Source: Owenia fusiformis
Lineage: Eukaryota; Annelida; Polychaeta; Sabellida; Oweniidae
DNA: 64,000 nt
Direction: 5' to 3'
Assembly (NCBI GenBank): GCA_903813345.2
Contig: CAIIXF020000001.1
Location: 50,859,885-50,923,884 of the forward strand
The notes beneath the pieces were generated by a model that ran no database searches, was not told where the DNA came from, and saw only the letters and a list, made by a program, of their open reading frames with translations. How positions within the stretch are numbered: the first letter of the stretch is position 1; each line of letters begins with the position of its first letter. The position numbers and the translations under genes are program-made. Shown one piece after another: positions 48,700 through 59,847 of the stretch.

Positions 48700-51050
48700 T
48701 CAGGCTGTACCACAAACCTACACTGCAGTATCGAATCATGCCACTAGCCTACACTACAATATCTGATCATGCCACTAGCCTACACTACAATATCTGATCA
48801 TGCCACTAGCCTACACTACAGTGTCCAATCATGCCACTAGCCTACACTACAGTGTCAAATCATGCCACTACCCTACACTACAGTATCCAATCATGCCACT
48901 AGCCTATACTACAGTATCCAATCATGCCACTAGCCTACACTACAGTATCCAATCATGTAACTAGCCTACACTACAGTATCCAATCATGCCACTAGCCTAT
49001 ACTACAGTATCCAATCATGCCACTAGCCTACACTACAGTATCCAATCATGCTACTAGCCTACACTACAGTATCTAATCATGCCACTAGCCTATACTACAG
49101 TATCCAATCATGCCACTAGCCTACACTACAATATCCAATCATGCCACTAGCCTACACTACAGTATCTGATCATGCCACTAGTCTACACTACAGAATCTGA
49201 TCGTGCCACTAGCCTATACTAAAGTATCGAATCATGCCACTAGTCTACACTACAGTGTCCAATCATACCACTAGCCTACACTACAGTATCCAATCATGCC
49301 ACTAGCCTACACTACAATGTCCAATCATGCCACTAGCCTACACTACAATGTCCAATCATGCCACTAGCCTACACTACAATGTCCAACCATGCCACTAGCC
49401 TACACTACAGTGTCCAATCATGCCACTAGCCTACACTACAATGTTCAATCATGCCACTAGCCTACACTACAATGTCCAATCATGCCACTAGCCTACACTA
49501 CAGTATCTAATCATGCCACTAGCCTACACTACAATATCCAATCATGCCACAAGCCTACACTACAGTATCTGATCATGCCACTAGTCTACACTACAGTATC
49601 TGATCATGCCACTAGTCTACACTACAGTATCCGATCATGCCACTAGCCTATACTAAAGTATCCAATCATGTCCCTAGCCTACACTACAGTACCTTATCAT
49701 GCCATTAGCCTACTGTGCACTTCCAGGTCATATCACATATTATCACTAGCCTAAACTGCACTATTGGGACATACCACTAGCCTAAACTGCACTATTGGGA
49801 CATACCACTAACCTACATTCATGATTGCACTATCAAGACAAACCACTAGGCTACATTGCACTACTAGGGCATACCATGAGCCTAAACTGCACTATCGGGA
49901 CATACCACTAGCCTACTGTGCCCCTCTGAAAAACATATCTTAGCCTACATTGCAGTATCAGGATTTACAACTAGCCTACACTGCACTATCGGGACATACA
50001 ACTAGCCTAGACTGCACTATCAAGACATACTACTAGCCTACACTGCAGTATCAGGACATACCACTAGCCTATATTGCACTACCAGGACATACCACTAGCC
50101 TACATTGCAGTATCAAGACATACCACTTGACTACATTGCACTACAAGGACATACCACTAGCCTACATTGCAGTATCAGGACATACCACTAGCCTACATTG
50201 CAGTATCAGGACATACCACTAGCCTACATTGCACTACCATGACATACCTCTAGCCTACATTGCAGTATGGGGACATACCACTAGCCTACATTGCACTACC
50301 AGGACATACCACTAGCCTACATTGCAGTATCAGGACATACCACTAGCCTACATTGCAGTATCAGGACATACCACTAGCCTACATTGCACTACCAGGACAT
50401 ACCACTAGCCTACATTGCAGTATCAGGACATACCACTAGCCTACACTGCAGTATCAGGACATACCACTAGCCTACATTGCACTACCAGGACATACCACTA
50501 GTCTACACTGCAGTATCAGACCATGTCACTAGCCTACATTGCACTACCAGGACATACTACTAGCCTACATTGCACTACCAGGACATACCACTAGCCTATA
50601 TTGCACTACCAGGACATACCACTAGCCTACATTGCACTACCAGGACATACCACTAGCCTACATTGCAGAACCAGGACATACCACTAGCCTACATTGCAGA
50701 ACCAGGACATACCACTAGTCTACATTGCACTACCAGGACAAAATTGTACTTTTTCCTTTTTGTTTATATATGAATAGTTACGAATAATTGTAACAAATTT
50801 GTATTGCATATAAGTGTATGGTATATTTACTTCGAAGTTCAACACAAATGTTAAATTGATTAACCTTGTTGAATTTTCATTGTATGAAATTAAATGTTAT
50901 AATATATGAACTTGAAATAAAAATGAATAATAAAAAAAAACTACCAGGACATACCACTAGCCTACATTGCACTACCAGGACATACCACTAGCCTACATTG
51001 CACTATCAGGACATACCGCGAGCCTACAATGCACTATAATGACATTCCAA
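48700..51050. repeat. 31-bp minisatellite, two subfamilies, in the last USP48 intron
   Basis: About 65 to 70 units of 31 bp. From 48716 to about 49730 the unit is of the type ATGCCACTAGCCTACACTAC + AGTATCCAATC. From about 49740 to 50740 and 50941 to 51050 it is of the type GGACATACCACTAGCCTACA + TTGCACTACCA. The shared core is CCACTAGCCTACA. The two types barely mix, with a short transition near 49690-49990. A 200-bp retroposed insert interrupts the second block. Confidence 0.95.
50741..50940 (+). mobile_element. Retroposed poly(A)-tailed fragment
   Basis: A 200-bp AT-rich sequence ending AATAAAAATGAATAATAAAA and an A-run interrupts the 31-bp array. CTACCAGGACA precedes it (50730-50740) and is repeated directly after the A-run (50941-50951), as expected for a target duplication from L1- or RTE-type retroposition, although the host array itself contains this phrase. 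It is a 5'-truncated non-LTR element or an mRNA 3' end. Confidence 0.8.
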
Positions 51051-52091
51051 GTCTTCATAATATACATCTTACAGAAAATACTGAAAAGTTCCATTCAACT
51101 TCAAATAAAACATCAATTATCATTTTTGTTATTTTTAGAAAATTAAAATTCTGTAGTTAGTGATACCTTGACAACATAGAAACAGGAAAAACAACATATA
51201 AAGAAACCAAGTAAAAGAACATATAACAACATAAAAAACACCATATAAACACCATATAAAACAAGTAGGCGATTCCATACGCCCATCATGGGATCAGAAA
51301 GTAAATGTCAATGAACAATCCTACTCAAGATATTACTAATTGCTATAATTAATTTTAATTTATGTTGCACAACTGCAGGGGAAGATATTGGCAATTTTCC
51401 AAGTATTTATAAATCGAGAAGAATATGAACATCTATATGTGAATTATAATTTTGTTTTAATTAACTGAAAAAATAATATAGGAAAGATGACAAAAAACAG
51501 GCCAAGCTGAGTTATATTCAGAGGTAATAAATAATATAATAAAACAGAGCAAGCTTATGAGATTTTACACACAAGCTGCTTGCATTTGCTTTATATTCTT
51601 AAACAAACAACCATCATGTTCTCAAGGATTCCAAGAGATGGTCACAAAACGGAATCTGCCATAAAATAGCATAATTATATCAAGGTGCAAATAGATTGTA
51701 CACGTACATACACTAAAACTCGGTTGCATCTTGCAACTACAGTATACACTCGAATTAAAACATCCAATATGATAACCAGATTTTCACACAAGAGCTATAG
51801 AACTTGATACCATTTGGCCAGAGTAGTTTCCTGATGCAGGAAAGGGGGATGTAACACAAGACATAACACAATCATGCTGGGAGTATCAGAGTGACTAAAA
51901 GACATTTAATTCACCACTGTAACTTTAGAACAACTTTTCTGAGAACTGAGATTCCCAACTTATACTGAACAGGGGCATAGCAAGGATATTTATTCAGACA
52001 GTTTTTTTCTATTGAAACTGTTAATGTCTTATATTATATTTCCTCTAAAAGATTGCATCCTATGTTATATTATTTTTTATGTTTAGCATAC
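51051..52091 (-). other. USP48 intron, remainder
   Basis: Non-coding intron sequence between the 31-bp array and the ADEP-encoding exon. No repeat with definable ends. Confidence 0.6.
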
Positions 52092-52143
52092 CTCTGGACA
52101 GATCCTCTATTAGCATGGGGTCCTCATGGCAAGGCTCATCTGC
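52092..52143 (-). CDS. USP48: USP48, penultimate coding exon
   Basis: 52 bases on the - strand between TTTGTAG and AGAG|GTATGC. It encodes ADEPCHEDPMLIEDLSR plus one base. The LKADEP junction with the preceding exon is the conserved end of the ubiquitin-like domain and the start of the acidic tail of USP48. The length of 3n+1 is exactly what is needed to join the neighbouring exons in frame. Confidence 0.9.
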
Positions 52144-52455
52144 CTACAAATATAAGACATAAAGTACATCAGACATTTAATTGCACTTTACTTGGGACTT
52201 CAAATTTCAAATACTTTACATTCAAGAGACATAAATACTAGTTTGAGTTGTCTGATGAAACGGCCACAAACTCTTGTAGTTCCAGTGAAATGTATCCACA
52301 TTGCTCATAATCAATATAATGATACAGAAACAATGCAGGAAAAGAGACACATTAATCTGAGAAACAGATAAGCGTCATTTAGCAAAATAAGGCATTAACA
52401 TGCAAAATGTCACCACCATTTGTTACAGACACCAACCACCGATCACCATTACTCT

Positions 52456-52694
52456 GCCTTTTTGGCCCTTTTTTAATTTTGGCCAAAAATAGGCCTTAAA
52501 GGAGTATTGGAGACTGAAGTTAATCACTCTAGTTGAGCATTACCCCTGCTTTGGACAAAGATTTTTTTTACATAATATAGATGAAATGGGCCAAATAACA
52601 GGCCTTACATTTTTAGGGCCCCAAATTTTTTATAGGGGCCTAAAAATCTTTTCAATGCAAGAGCGAAAAGATTTTTTTCAGATCTGCCACTGAT
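52456..52694. mobile_element. Diverged relative of the hAT-like element at 13856
   Basis: TTTTTGGCCC, TTTTGGCCAAAAATAGGCCTT, AGGGCCCCAAATTTTTTAT and a hairpin (CTTTTCAATGCAAGAGCGAAAAG) precede the end CAGATCTGCCACTG, which parallels CAGATCCGCCCCTG at 14189. The left end is lost or unrecognisable. Confidence 0.6.
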
Positions 52695-53026
52695 TGAGCT
52701 TTTCTGGCAATGTTATACCACTTGGGCAGTATCTGTACATGTTTCAGTCTAGATGTATATAAACACTGTAGTACATTAATATTTTCATTGTAAATAACTT
52801 CCTACCTCATTGTAATCTTTTTAATTCTTTTATATACTGTACATGTATAACTTAATATTAGGAAATAAAACTGAAATTGAATTAAATTGAGCTAATGTCT
52901 ATGTACCATTTCTACTGTGTAAAACACTGTAAAAGCTGGAGAAAGACTGACATGATTATGAGACAATAAAAGACACACATATATCATGAATCTTGTAATA
53001 AGACCCACACAACCAGTAGGGCTTAC

Positions 53027-53152
53027 CTTGAGGTAGATGATAGACTCTGGTATGATATTTAAGGCAGCTAGGGTTTCAGTGTCTCCAATAAGAGCTCTCC
53101 CATCCAATGACAGGTTCTGGTCAAATGGTGCTACAGAAAAGTTCCTCAATAT
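53027..53152 (-). CDS. USP48: USP48, ubiquitin-like domain exon
   Basis: 126 bases in phase 0 between ATTTCAG and AAG|GTAAGC. It encodes [20 protein letters not shown], then [22 protein letters not shown], the second half of the C-terminal ubiquitin-like fold. [10 protein letters not shown] and the ALGxIPES-type strand are nearly invariant in USP48. The fold probably helps regulate the deubiquitinase or its substrate docking. Confidence 0.96.
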
Positions 53153-54000
53153 CTGAAATACAATGATAAGTTCATTAATATTAAATATACATGTATGTAT
53201 TCATAACCTTGCTTTGTCAAGGTTTAAACCTCTTTCCTCAGATAGAACATTGTGATTGAGCAAGGGAACGAGCAATGTATTCATTGAATGACCAAGATTG
53301 GTCAGACAAGCTAAATGAGGTTTGGCTCCAGGTCAAAGGTCCATTGTACTATGGCCAATAAATAATCCTCCTTGGATCATAATTTAAAACATGTTTGAGT
53401 ACTTTTAATATCAATTTTTATTTATTTCTCAGAACATCACACTTTTTGGGTGCTAGTTACACGTGGCAATATCAAATACAAGCATGCATGAACTGACGAG
53501 ATTAGTTAACTCAGATCATTATGAGCCCCATTCTGATACTCAGACCATTTCTGCCATGCACAAGAATGTTCTAGAAGGAAACTGAGAGAAGGCTGTGATA
53601 TTTCACTATGTATGAGCCAAGACTATAGTCAATTTGGACTAGTTAACTCGTACCCTATAGTCACATTTAAATTATGTAGAGTCATTTATGTTGTATATGG
53701 ATACTGAAATATTGTAGCTTTAGACAAGACCATGAGGTTTCCAAATAAAGAATCCATTTCATATAATATAAGAGTCATTTCAAAAATTAAGTCAAATGGC
53801 AGGAACAAATCTAGCAAAACTACTTCCAAAATTAATCTGGGTCTAAGTTGACTTGGGTCTGAGTTGACTATCAATTGATGTGATGACCTAAATTTTACAC
53901 AAGTTTCCGAGAACTTTTTTCAAAAAGGAGCATTTTTATGGCCTGATTAAAAGACCTGAATACCAAGGATAACCTATTTGATATGACAATTCTGAATTAC
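53153..54000 (-). other. USP48 intron
   Basis: No second gene and no repeat array. Includes an isolated GACTTGGGTCT string resembling the 16-bp units of 44171. Confidence 0.65.
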
Positions 54001-54165
54001 CTGTATTTTGAGATCGCGTAATGTTTGAGACGATGAGACAATTATTTCTTTTTCGCCTCGTGTTTTTCTGTGCCGTGTGCTACGTCTTGTGATACTTTCA
54101 TCGGTTTGTAGGTTCTTTATCGGCACCTCAATCGACCCATCATCAAGTTTCTTTCGTTTTGCCCC
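54001..54165 (-). CDS. USP48: USP48, basic region and start of the Ubl domain
   Basis: 165 bases in phase 0 between AATGATAG and CAG|GTAATT. It encodes [15 protein letters not shown], then [14 protein letters not shown] and [15 protein letters not shown]. The two basic clusters resemble the nuclear-localisation stretch of USP48. [12 protein letters not shown] is the first strand and helix of the ubiquitin-like domain and continues directly into the next exon. Confidence 0.95.
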
Positions 54166-54456
54166 CTATCATTTAAAGGACAATGAATTAGCAAGGCATT
54201 AACATGCAAAATATCACCACCTGCCATTCGTTAGATGCCAAACGGGGACTGTCAAATGCCAACCACCAAATACCATCCACAAAAATTTTAAAGACAATAA
54301 CAATATGTCACCACATCTTACTCATTGGTCACATCTATTAATTTTATTGTGAAAGGAAATTCTGTACTTTGTATTTGGAAGTTTAATTATCTGTACAGTT
54401 ATACGTGTGAATACCTGAGAGAAAAGTGGAATTATCTGCACAAAACATGTGTTTAC

Positions 54457-54629
54457 CTGGGAGAAAAGTGGATCATCTTTGTCTTCTGTGGGACCAGCTA
54501 ACCTATCAATACTTCCAGGTAAATCTTTGTTGCTCGTTACTTTACGCACATACAGCTTTGCATCTTTGTATTCCAGCCTCTCTTTCATTTCTTGTGCATT
54601 GCGGGCAGAACAGCATTCTCGACAGACTT
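54457..54629 (-). CDS. USP48: USP48, exon after the DUSP modules
   Basis: 173 bases between CGTCTTCAG and CCAG|GTAAAC. Two bases complete a Glu codon; it then encodes VCRECCSARNAQEMKERLEY, then KDAKLYVRKVTSNKDLPGSI and a variable acidic end (DDPLFSQ). The CxxC and LEYxxAxxYVRKVTSNK are conserved in USP48. A second donor 42 bases further on, in the same phase, would lengthen the exon to 54415 (see findings). Confidence 0.93.
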
Positions 54630-54680
54630 CTGAAGACGAAAGATGCATGAACATTTACTGAGATGACTTTAATTTGATAT

Positions 54681-55355
54681 GAAAAAGCTTATAAACTCTA
54701 TTTTTGTATGAAGGCTAAATTGATTTCAGCTAAGGAATGGCATGTAGAATCAGATTATAAACTCTATTTTTGTATGAAGGCTAAATTGATTTCAGTTAAG
54801 GAATGGCATGTAGAATCAGATTATAAACTCTATTTTTGTATGAAGGCTAAATTGATTTCAGCTAAGGAATGGTATGTAGAATCAGATTATAAACTCTATT
54901 TTTGTATGAAGGCTTAATTGATTTCAGCTAAGGAGTGGCATGTAGAATCAGATTATAAACTCTATTTTTGTGTGAAGGCTAAATTGATTTCAGCTAAGGA
55001 ATGGCATGTAGAATCAGATTATAAACTCTATTTTTGTATGAAGGCTAAATTTATTTCAGCTAAGGAATAGCATGTAGAATCAGATTATAAACTCTATTTT
55101 TGTATGAAGGCTAAATTGATTTCAGCTAAGGAATAGCATGTAGAATCAGATTATAAACTCTATTTTTGTATGAAGGCTAAATTGATTTCAGCTAAGGAAT
55201 AGCATGTAGAATCAGATTATAAACTCTATTTTTGTATGAAGGCTAAATTGATTTCAGCTAAGGAATGGCATGTAGAATCAGATTATAAACTCTATTTTTG
55301 TATGAAGGCTAGATTGATTTCAGCTAAGGAATGGCATGTAGAATCAGATTATACA
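54681..55355. repeat. 66-bp minisatellite in a USP48 intron
   Basis: About ten units of 66 bp, including AAACTCTATTTTTGTATGAA and GCTAAGGAATGGCATGTAGA. Since 66 is divisible by three and most units lack a stop, open frames arise on the + strand (22 residues per unit, KLISAKEWHVESDYKLYFC), but some units read TAG in place of TGG. Starts about 50 bases upstream (in gene sense) of the exon at 54457-54629. Confidence 0.93.
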
Positions 55356-56023
55356 GTTTGCACCATGGTATTATTACTTCATGATAAATACAAGGCATTA
55401 ACATACAAAAGGTCATCATCTGCAATTTGTTACAGACGCCGAACTCCAAACACCAGATTCTAAACACCATTCACAAAAATGTTGGAGACTATAACAATAT
55501 GTCAACTAGAAGTGGTGACGTAAATACAAAACAGAGAACCTAGAAATATTATAAAACAAATCCGTCATCCATCTACGTATTTCATTCTCTGACGTATTTT
55601 CTGATTAGCACATCTTGGGAGGGCAGCCCTGGGAATGCCCCTTAAATGTGCTAATATGTGCACACTGTACAGGACATCTTTTTATTTTATTAGCATGTTA
55701 ACACCCTCCTAAATCCCAAATGTGCTAATATGAACTTTTTAAAATTTCATAAGCACAGACAGAAACTGTCTATCCACATGTCTCTGATGTTATGCATGTT
55801 ACAATACTCTTGGTGTCCATATTTCAATTAGAGCTACCAAAGACTAGAGATGGTAAACTGTAGGAAGTAATCGTTTCAATAAGCATGCCAATGATTCCCT
55901 TACAATCCTGATTCTATTTTCTTATAATGGCATTAAGTAATCAAATCAAATTCAGAAGCTACTCGTTAAAAATATTTAATATGCAGAAATATCCAAATTC
56001 AATAGAATTGAAAAAGAATTCTT
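55356..56023 (-). other. USP48 intron between two arrays
   Basis: Non-coding. A phrase near 55390-55500 (AAGGCATTAACATACAAAA, CCAAACACCAGATTC, ATGTCA) is similar to 54195-54310 and 52390-52450, so a diverged low-copy repeat recurs in these introns. Confidence 0.55.
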
Positions 56024-56845
56024 CTAGTCTCACCTGGTTATGTTATGAATGTGACAAGACCCGATTCTTCTCTTTTCACCTGGTTGCGTTATGAATGTGA
56101 CAAGACCCGATTCTTCTCTTTTCACCTGGTTGCGTTATGAATGTGACAAGACCCAATGCTTCTCTTCTCATCTGGTTGTGTTATGAATGTGACAAGACCC
56201 AATTTTTCTATTCTCATCCAGTTATGTTATTAATATGACAAGACCAGACTCTTCTATACTCACCTGGTTGTGTTATGAATATGACAAGACCCGATTCTTC
56301 TCTTCTGAACCTTATGTTATTAATATGACAAGACCTGATTTATCTATTCTCACTTGGTTGTGCTGTGAATGTGACAAGACAAGTGATTCTTTTATTCTCA
56401 CCTGGTTGTGTTAGGAATGTGACAAGACAAGTGATTCTTTTATTCTCACCTGGTTGTGTTAGGAATGTGACAAGACCTGATTTATCTATTCTCTCTTGGT
56501 TGTGCTCTGAATGTGACAAGACCCGATTCTTCTCTTTTCACCTGGTTGCGTTATGAATGTGACAAGACCCAATGCTTCTCTTCTCATCTGGTTGTGTTAT
56601 GAATGTGACAAGACCCAATTTTTCTATTCTCATCCAGTTATGTTATTAATATGACAAGACCAGACTCTTCTATACTCACCTGGTTGTGTTATGAATATGA
56701 CAAGACCCGATTCTTCTCTTCTGAACCTTATGTTATTTATATGACAAGACCTGATTTATCTATTCTCACTTGGTTGTGCTGTGAATGTGACAAGACAAGT
56801 GATTCTTTTATTCTCACCTGGTTGTGTTAGGAATGTGACAAGACC
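56024..56845. repeat. About 46-bp minisatellite carrying splice-donor sequences
   Basis: About 18 units of 46 to 47 bp, of the type TCACCTGGTTGTGTTATGAA + TGTGACAAGACCCGATTCTTCT. A block of nine units is duplicated as a whole, with a higher-order period of about 416 bp (56105 and 56521 align). On the - strand nine of the units contain CAG|GTGA, a strong donor. The array runs into the 3' end of the USP48 exon at 56818-56939, so the last 28 coding bases of that exon are themselves the first repeat unit. Confidence 0.93.
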
Positions 56846-56939
56846 TGACTCCTCTTCTATTCTCGTGACAGCTATTTCTACATCAGAACTTAGGAAACCA
56901 CAAAGGATGTTCCATTCATCAGGCTTGATGTAACACATA
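56818..56939 (-). CDS. USP48: USP48, exon with repeat-derived 3' end
   Basis: On the - strand it follows ATTATTCCAG. It encodes MCYIKPDEWNILCGFLSSDV, EIAVTRIEEES, then GLVTFLTQP, ending at CAG|GTGAGA. The PDEW and VTRIE phrases fit the third DUSP module of USP48. A weaker donor (TCAG|GTCTTG, exon end 56845) gives the same phase and a product nine residues shorter. I prefer 56818 because its donor is consensus and the spacer before the next CxxC then has about the usual length. The extra residues come from the minisatellite unit. Confidence 0.85.
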
Positions 56940-57803
56940 CTGGAATAATATGGGATAAAAATGTTTGATAGAGCCCATGGTTTAGATGAGGCAATTTTAA
57001 GGCTGATCCAAAATATCAATGTTATTAAAAGTAACTTTATGCGCATTTTCAATGTTCTCAAGCAAAATAATGACTTACTGTCCTTTGCCCTTGTATTTAA
57101 GTACTTAATCTTTCATATGACACCAATGACATCTCAAAGGGACCTTACAATTAATCATCAAAAATATTCTCTGATCTCTCAAAGTTTTATGACAAGTTCT
57201 ATATTTTCAAACGCCAAGTGGTGATGATATTCATGTTACATGATTCATTTATTTTTGGTCTAGAAGTATGCGCCATCTATTCATTAAAAATTAATTGAAA
57301 AAAAACACATACAGTATTAGTTAAAAGAGTGCATGCGCTGCTAACTTCTAATGCTACTGGACAAGGTTACACAATCAGTTGATTGTGTAAAAGATTTCCA
57401 CATTTTTTTCTTTTACTTCTTAAATTCACTTAGAGTGTCTCTCCAAAGCTTAAAGTAAAACTGATAGTTTCCATATTTTCAGTTCAATACAACAAAACAG
57501 TTATACAGCAACTTGTCCCTGTTGAGGCAAAATTTAAAATAAAAATACTGGGTTAGAACATGGAGAATTATGGTTATCTATCTGCATCCAATTTTTGATC
57601 TACCTTTACTTCAAAAATATGCTTGTGATAATCTCATGATAAAATTGGCTGATTTTGGTCAAAACTACAAGACAAAAGTGACACTTCAAAAATCAAAATT
57701 AGCATAAATTGTGAGCTTACCCCTCTCTGAAAATCAAACTGTTCATCTAGCATGACTACCCTTTCCATTTCTACACTTAACAATTTTAATGATGGAAACT
57801 CAC

Positions 57804-57917
57804 TGCTCAGTGGACTGGTCTATTCCTATGAGATCAGGTTCAAACATGACACCACCGTGGGGACAGAGCAGAGGTGTATTACATATGGCATCTGGGGGAG
57901 ATTTGGATGTAGGGCTT
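57804..57917 (-). CDS. USP48: USP48, DUSP module exon
   Basis: 114 bases between TTTGTTTCAG and GCA|GTGAGT, joining its neighbours in phase. It encodes SPTSKSPPDAICNTPLLCPH and GGVMFEPDLIG. The LLCPHGG motif recurs at the start of each DUSP-type module of USP48. The preceding Ser/Pro linker is variable in the family. Confidence 0.93.
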
Positions 57918-58359
57918 CTGAAACAAAAATCATTTGATTTTCTGTTAAAGGGGCAACGAAGGATTGAAACTTGTTGTTTGTCATTAGTCATATTTTATAC
58001 TCACATCATTCCCTTTCATGCCTATTTTCTCAAGGATCCAATAATCCCATTTTGCAATAATTTAATGAGTATGAATCCGTTTTCAATTCCGATGACTGTA
58101 TCTTCAAATTCTCAATAGTTTCCATATTTGATTAGGTATCTGAAATCCTTTTTAGAAATTTCAGATGTCATTATATTCGGGTTGTAAGGGAAACATTACA
58201 TGTAGCTGTTTTTTAAAGGCAACTATAATTCTATTAAGGATCTGAGAGAAGGCTGTGATCACTCTCAATGAAGAGGAGTATAGCTAGTACAGTGGCATCA
58301 ATTTAAATCATTTATTTCATATTAAAATCACAAGCCTGAAATTATTCAATAAAGCTTAC
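57918..58359 (-). other. USP48 intron
   Basis: 442 bases without features beyond the splice sites. Confidence 0.75.
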
Positions 58360-58535
58360 TTGATAAATCTGCGCCAGTTGTCTATGAGATCTTGACTGAT
58401 AATGTTCAACTGGGATACATTCTTGGACCATTTAGGTCTGTTCTTATCAAGGTAGAGGTCATTAAGTGCAGACTTTTGTTCAACTGCCATATTCTTGTGT
58501 AATACTTTCAACTCTTCTTCAGCTACTAACAATTT
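58360..58535 (-). CDS. USP48: USP48, exon between DUSP modules
   Basis: 176 bases between TCTGTTGCAG and CAA|GTAAGC. It encodes KLLVAEEELKVLHKNMAVEQ, then KSALNDLYLDKNRPKW and IISQDLIDNWRRFIK. The helical EQKxALxDLYxDKNRP stretch and xIVSxxFxxxWRxF-like end are characteristic of the USP48 region between its second and third DUSP modules. Confidence 0.95.
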
Positions 58536-58772
58536 CTGCAACAGACAGCTGTACTGGTACATGAATTTGAAACATTCAAAATATTGTGATCACGAAAAAA
58601 TTGATTTCAATAATATGTGTCTACTTCAACTGAAATTTATGAGGAAATATATATATAAAGAAAAATTGCAATAACGTACCTTATACAATTACATAAAGGA
58701 CAAAGGTCAATCGTGTACCTTTCAGAAATGCATCAAGGTCACATTTTTACACCAAGGAAAAGGGCCACATAC

Positions 58773-58897
58773 CTTACATAAAGGACAAGGTTCCACATCA
58801 TACTTGAACTGAGGGCAGTCGGGGAAATATTTTCTCAATCTACCCCAGACTTCCTCAGATACCAAACTGCGGCATTTTTCATCAATCACTAACTGAT
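58773..58897 (-). CDS. USP48: USP48, DUSP module exon
   Basis: 125 bases between ATTTTCAG and AAG|GTATGT. Two bases complete Asp; it then encodes QLVIDEKCRSLVSEEVWGRL and RKYFPDCPQFKYDVEPCPLC. SEEVW, the FPDCPQF strand and the CxxC pair are diagnostic for the second DUSP module of USP48. Confidence 0.96.
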
Positions 58898-59029
58898 CTG
58901 AAAATATCAAATGAGAAATAATAATAGTTGTAACCCATGACAACTAAACTACACTATACAGGTATATTACATCTAAAAATATGACATATAAAACAATTCC
59001 AAAAATATCCCTCATTATTATTCAAAACT

Positions 59030-59820
59030 AGATAACGGCAACTTCGCGGAGTAGCAAATCCCAACAAACAAAATATCAATTACCGAATTCCAATCAATTA
59101 TACTCATTACTTTGGTTGAAAATGAAAAAATTAGATTTTAAAATTGCGAATTCCTGCAAAGCAGCCATTTTGAATTTTCTGAGGTACAAATCTGAAAAAT
59201 AATACCATAATTGTGATCTACTCCAAAATTCCTTCAATTTGAGTATAATATAGCCATACTTTGAAGGGATCGAAAAATTATTGCGAAATCGTACATTAGA
59301 CGGCCATTTTGAATTTTACGAGGCTCCAATCAGAAAAAAATACAATATTTGCAATCTACTCTTAATTGCCTTTCATTTGAGTATAATAAAGCTATACTTC
59401 AGAAAGATCTAAAAATTAGCGAAAATTTCTGTTTTCCTGTCCCCCCATACATGGCCCCTGGGGGTCAGGATGAAAAACACGGAATATATGTGAAATAGAT
59501 AAATGTTGTGAATACACTACCAAAATTTCAAACAATAATATTAATTACTTTGGTTTAGAATGAAAAATTTATGATTTTTGCGAAAAAGTCCCGTCATTTT
59601 TAAAACGGCGGCCATCTTGAAAAAAAGATGCGTAAAACTATTCACCAATATACATCTTTCCACTAAATATGAAAAAAATCTGTCGACTAGTATTTGAGTT
59701 ATCTTCCGGACAGACGGACGGACTGACTGACTGACGGACTGACAGACTGACGGACTGACGGACGGACGGACGGAGGGCTTCACTATATCCCTAACGAACT
59801 TCGTTCGTTGGGATAATAAT
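59030..59820 (-). repeat. Polar dispersed repeat, inverted copy in a USP48 intron
   Basis: Read on the - strand it begins TTATTATCCCAACGAACGAA, with a GACGGACGGACTGACTGAC-type tract (+ strand 59708-59775), then an ATAACTCAAATAC-like phrase and AAGATGGCCGCCGTTTT-type boxes. Two partly similar sub-blocks (about 59090 and 59525) share ATTACTTTGGTT and ATGAAAAA. It represents the same family as 1183 and 16795. Confidence 0.8.
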
Positions 59821-59847
59821 TTCATTTATGGTAATATGAAAGTTGGA

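Noticed and set aside
56819-56845. Shorter USP48 exon ending at 56845
   Set aside because: Same phase but a weak donor (GTCTTG) and a shorter spacer than usual in the family; kept as an alternative, not the main model.
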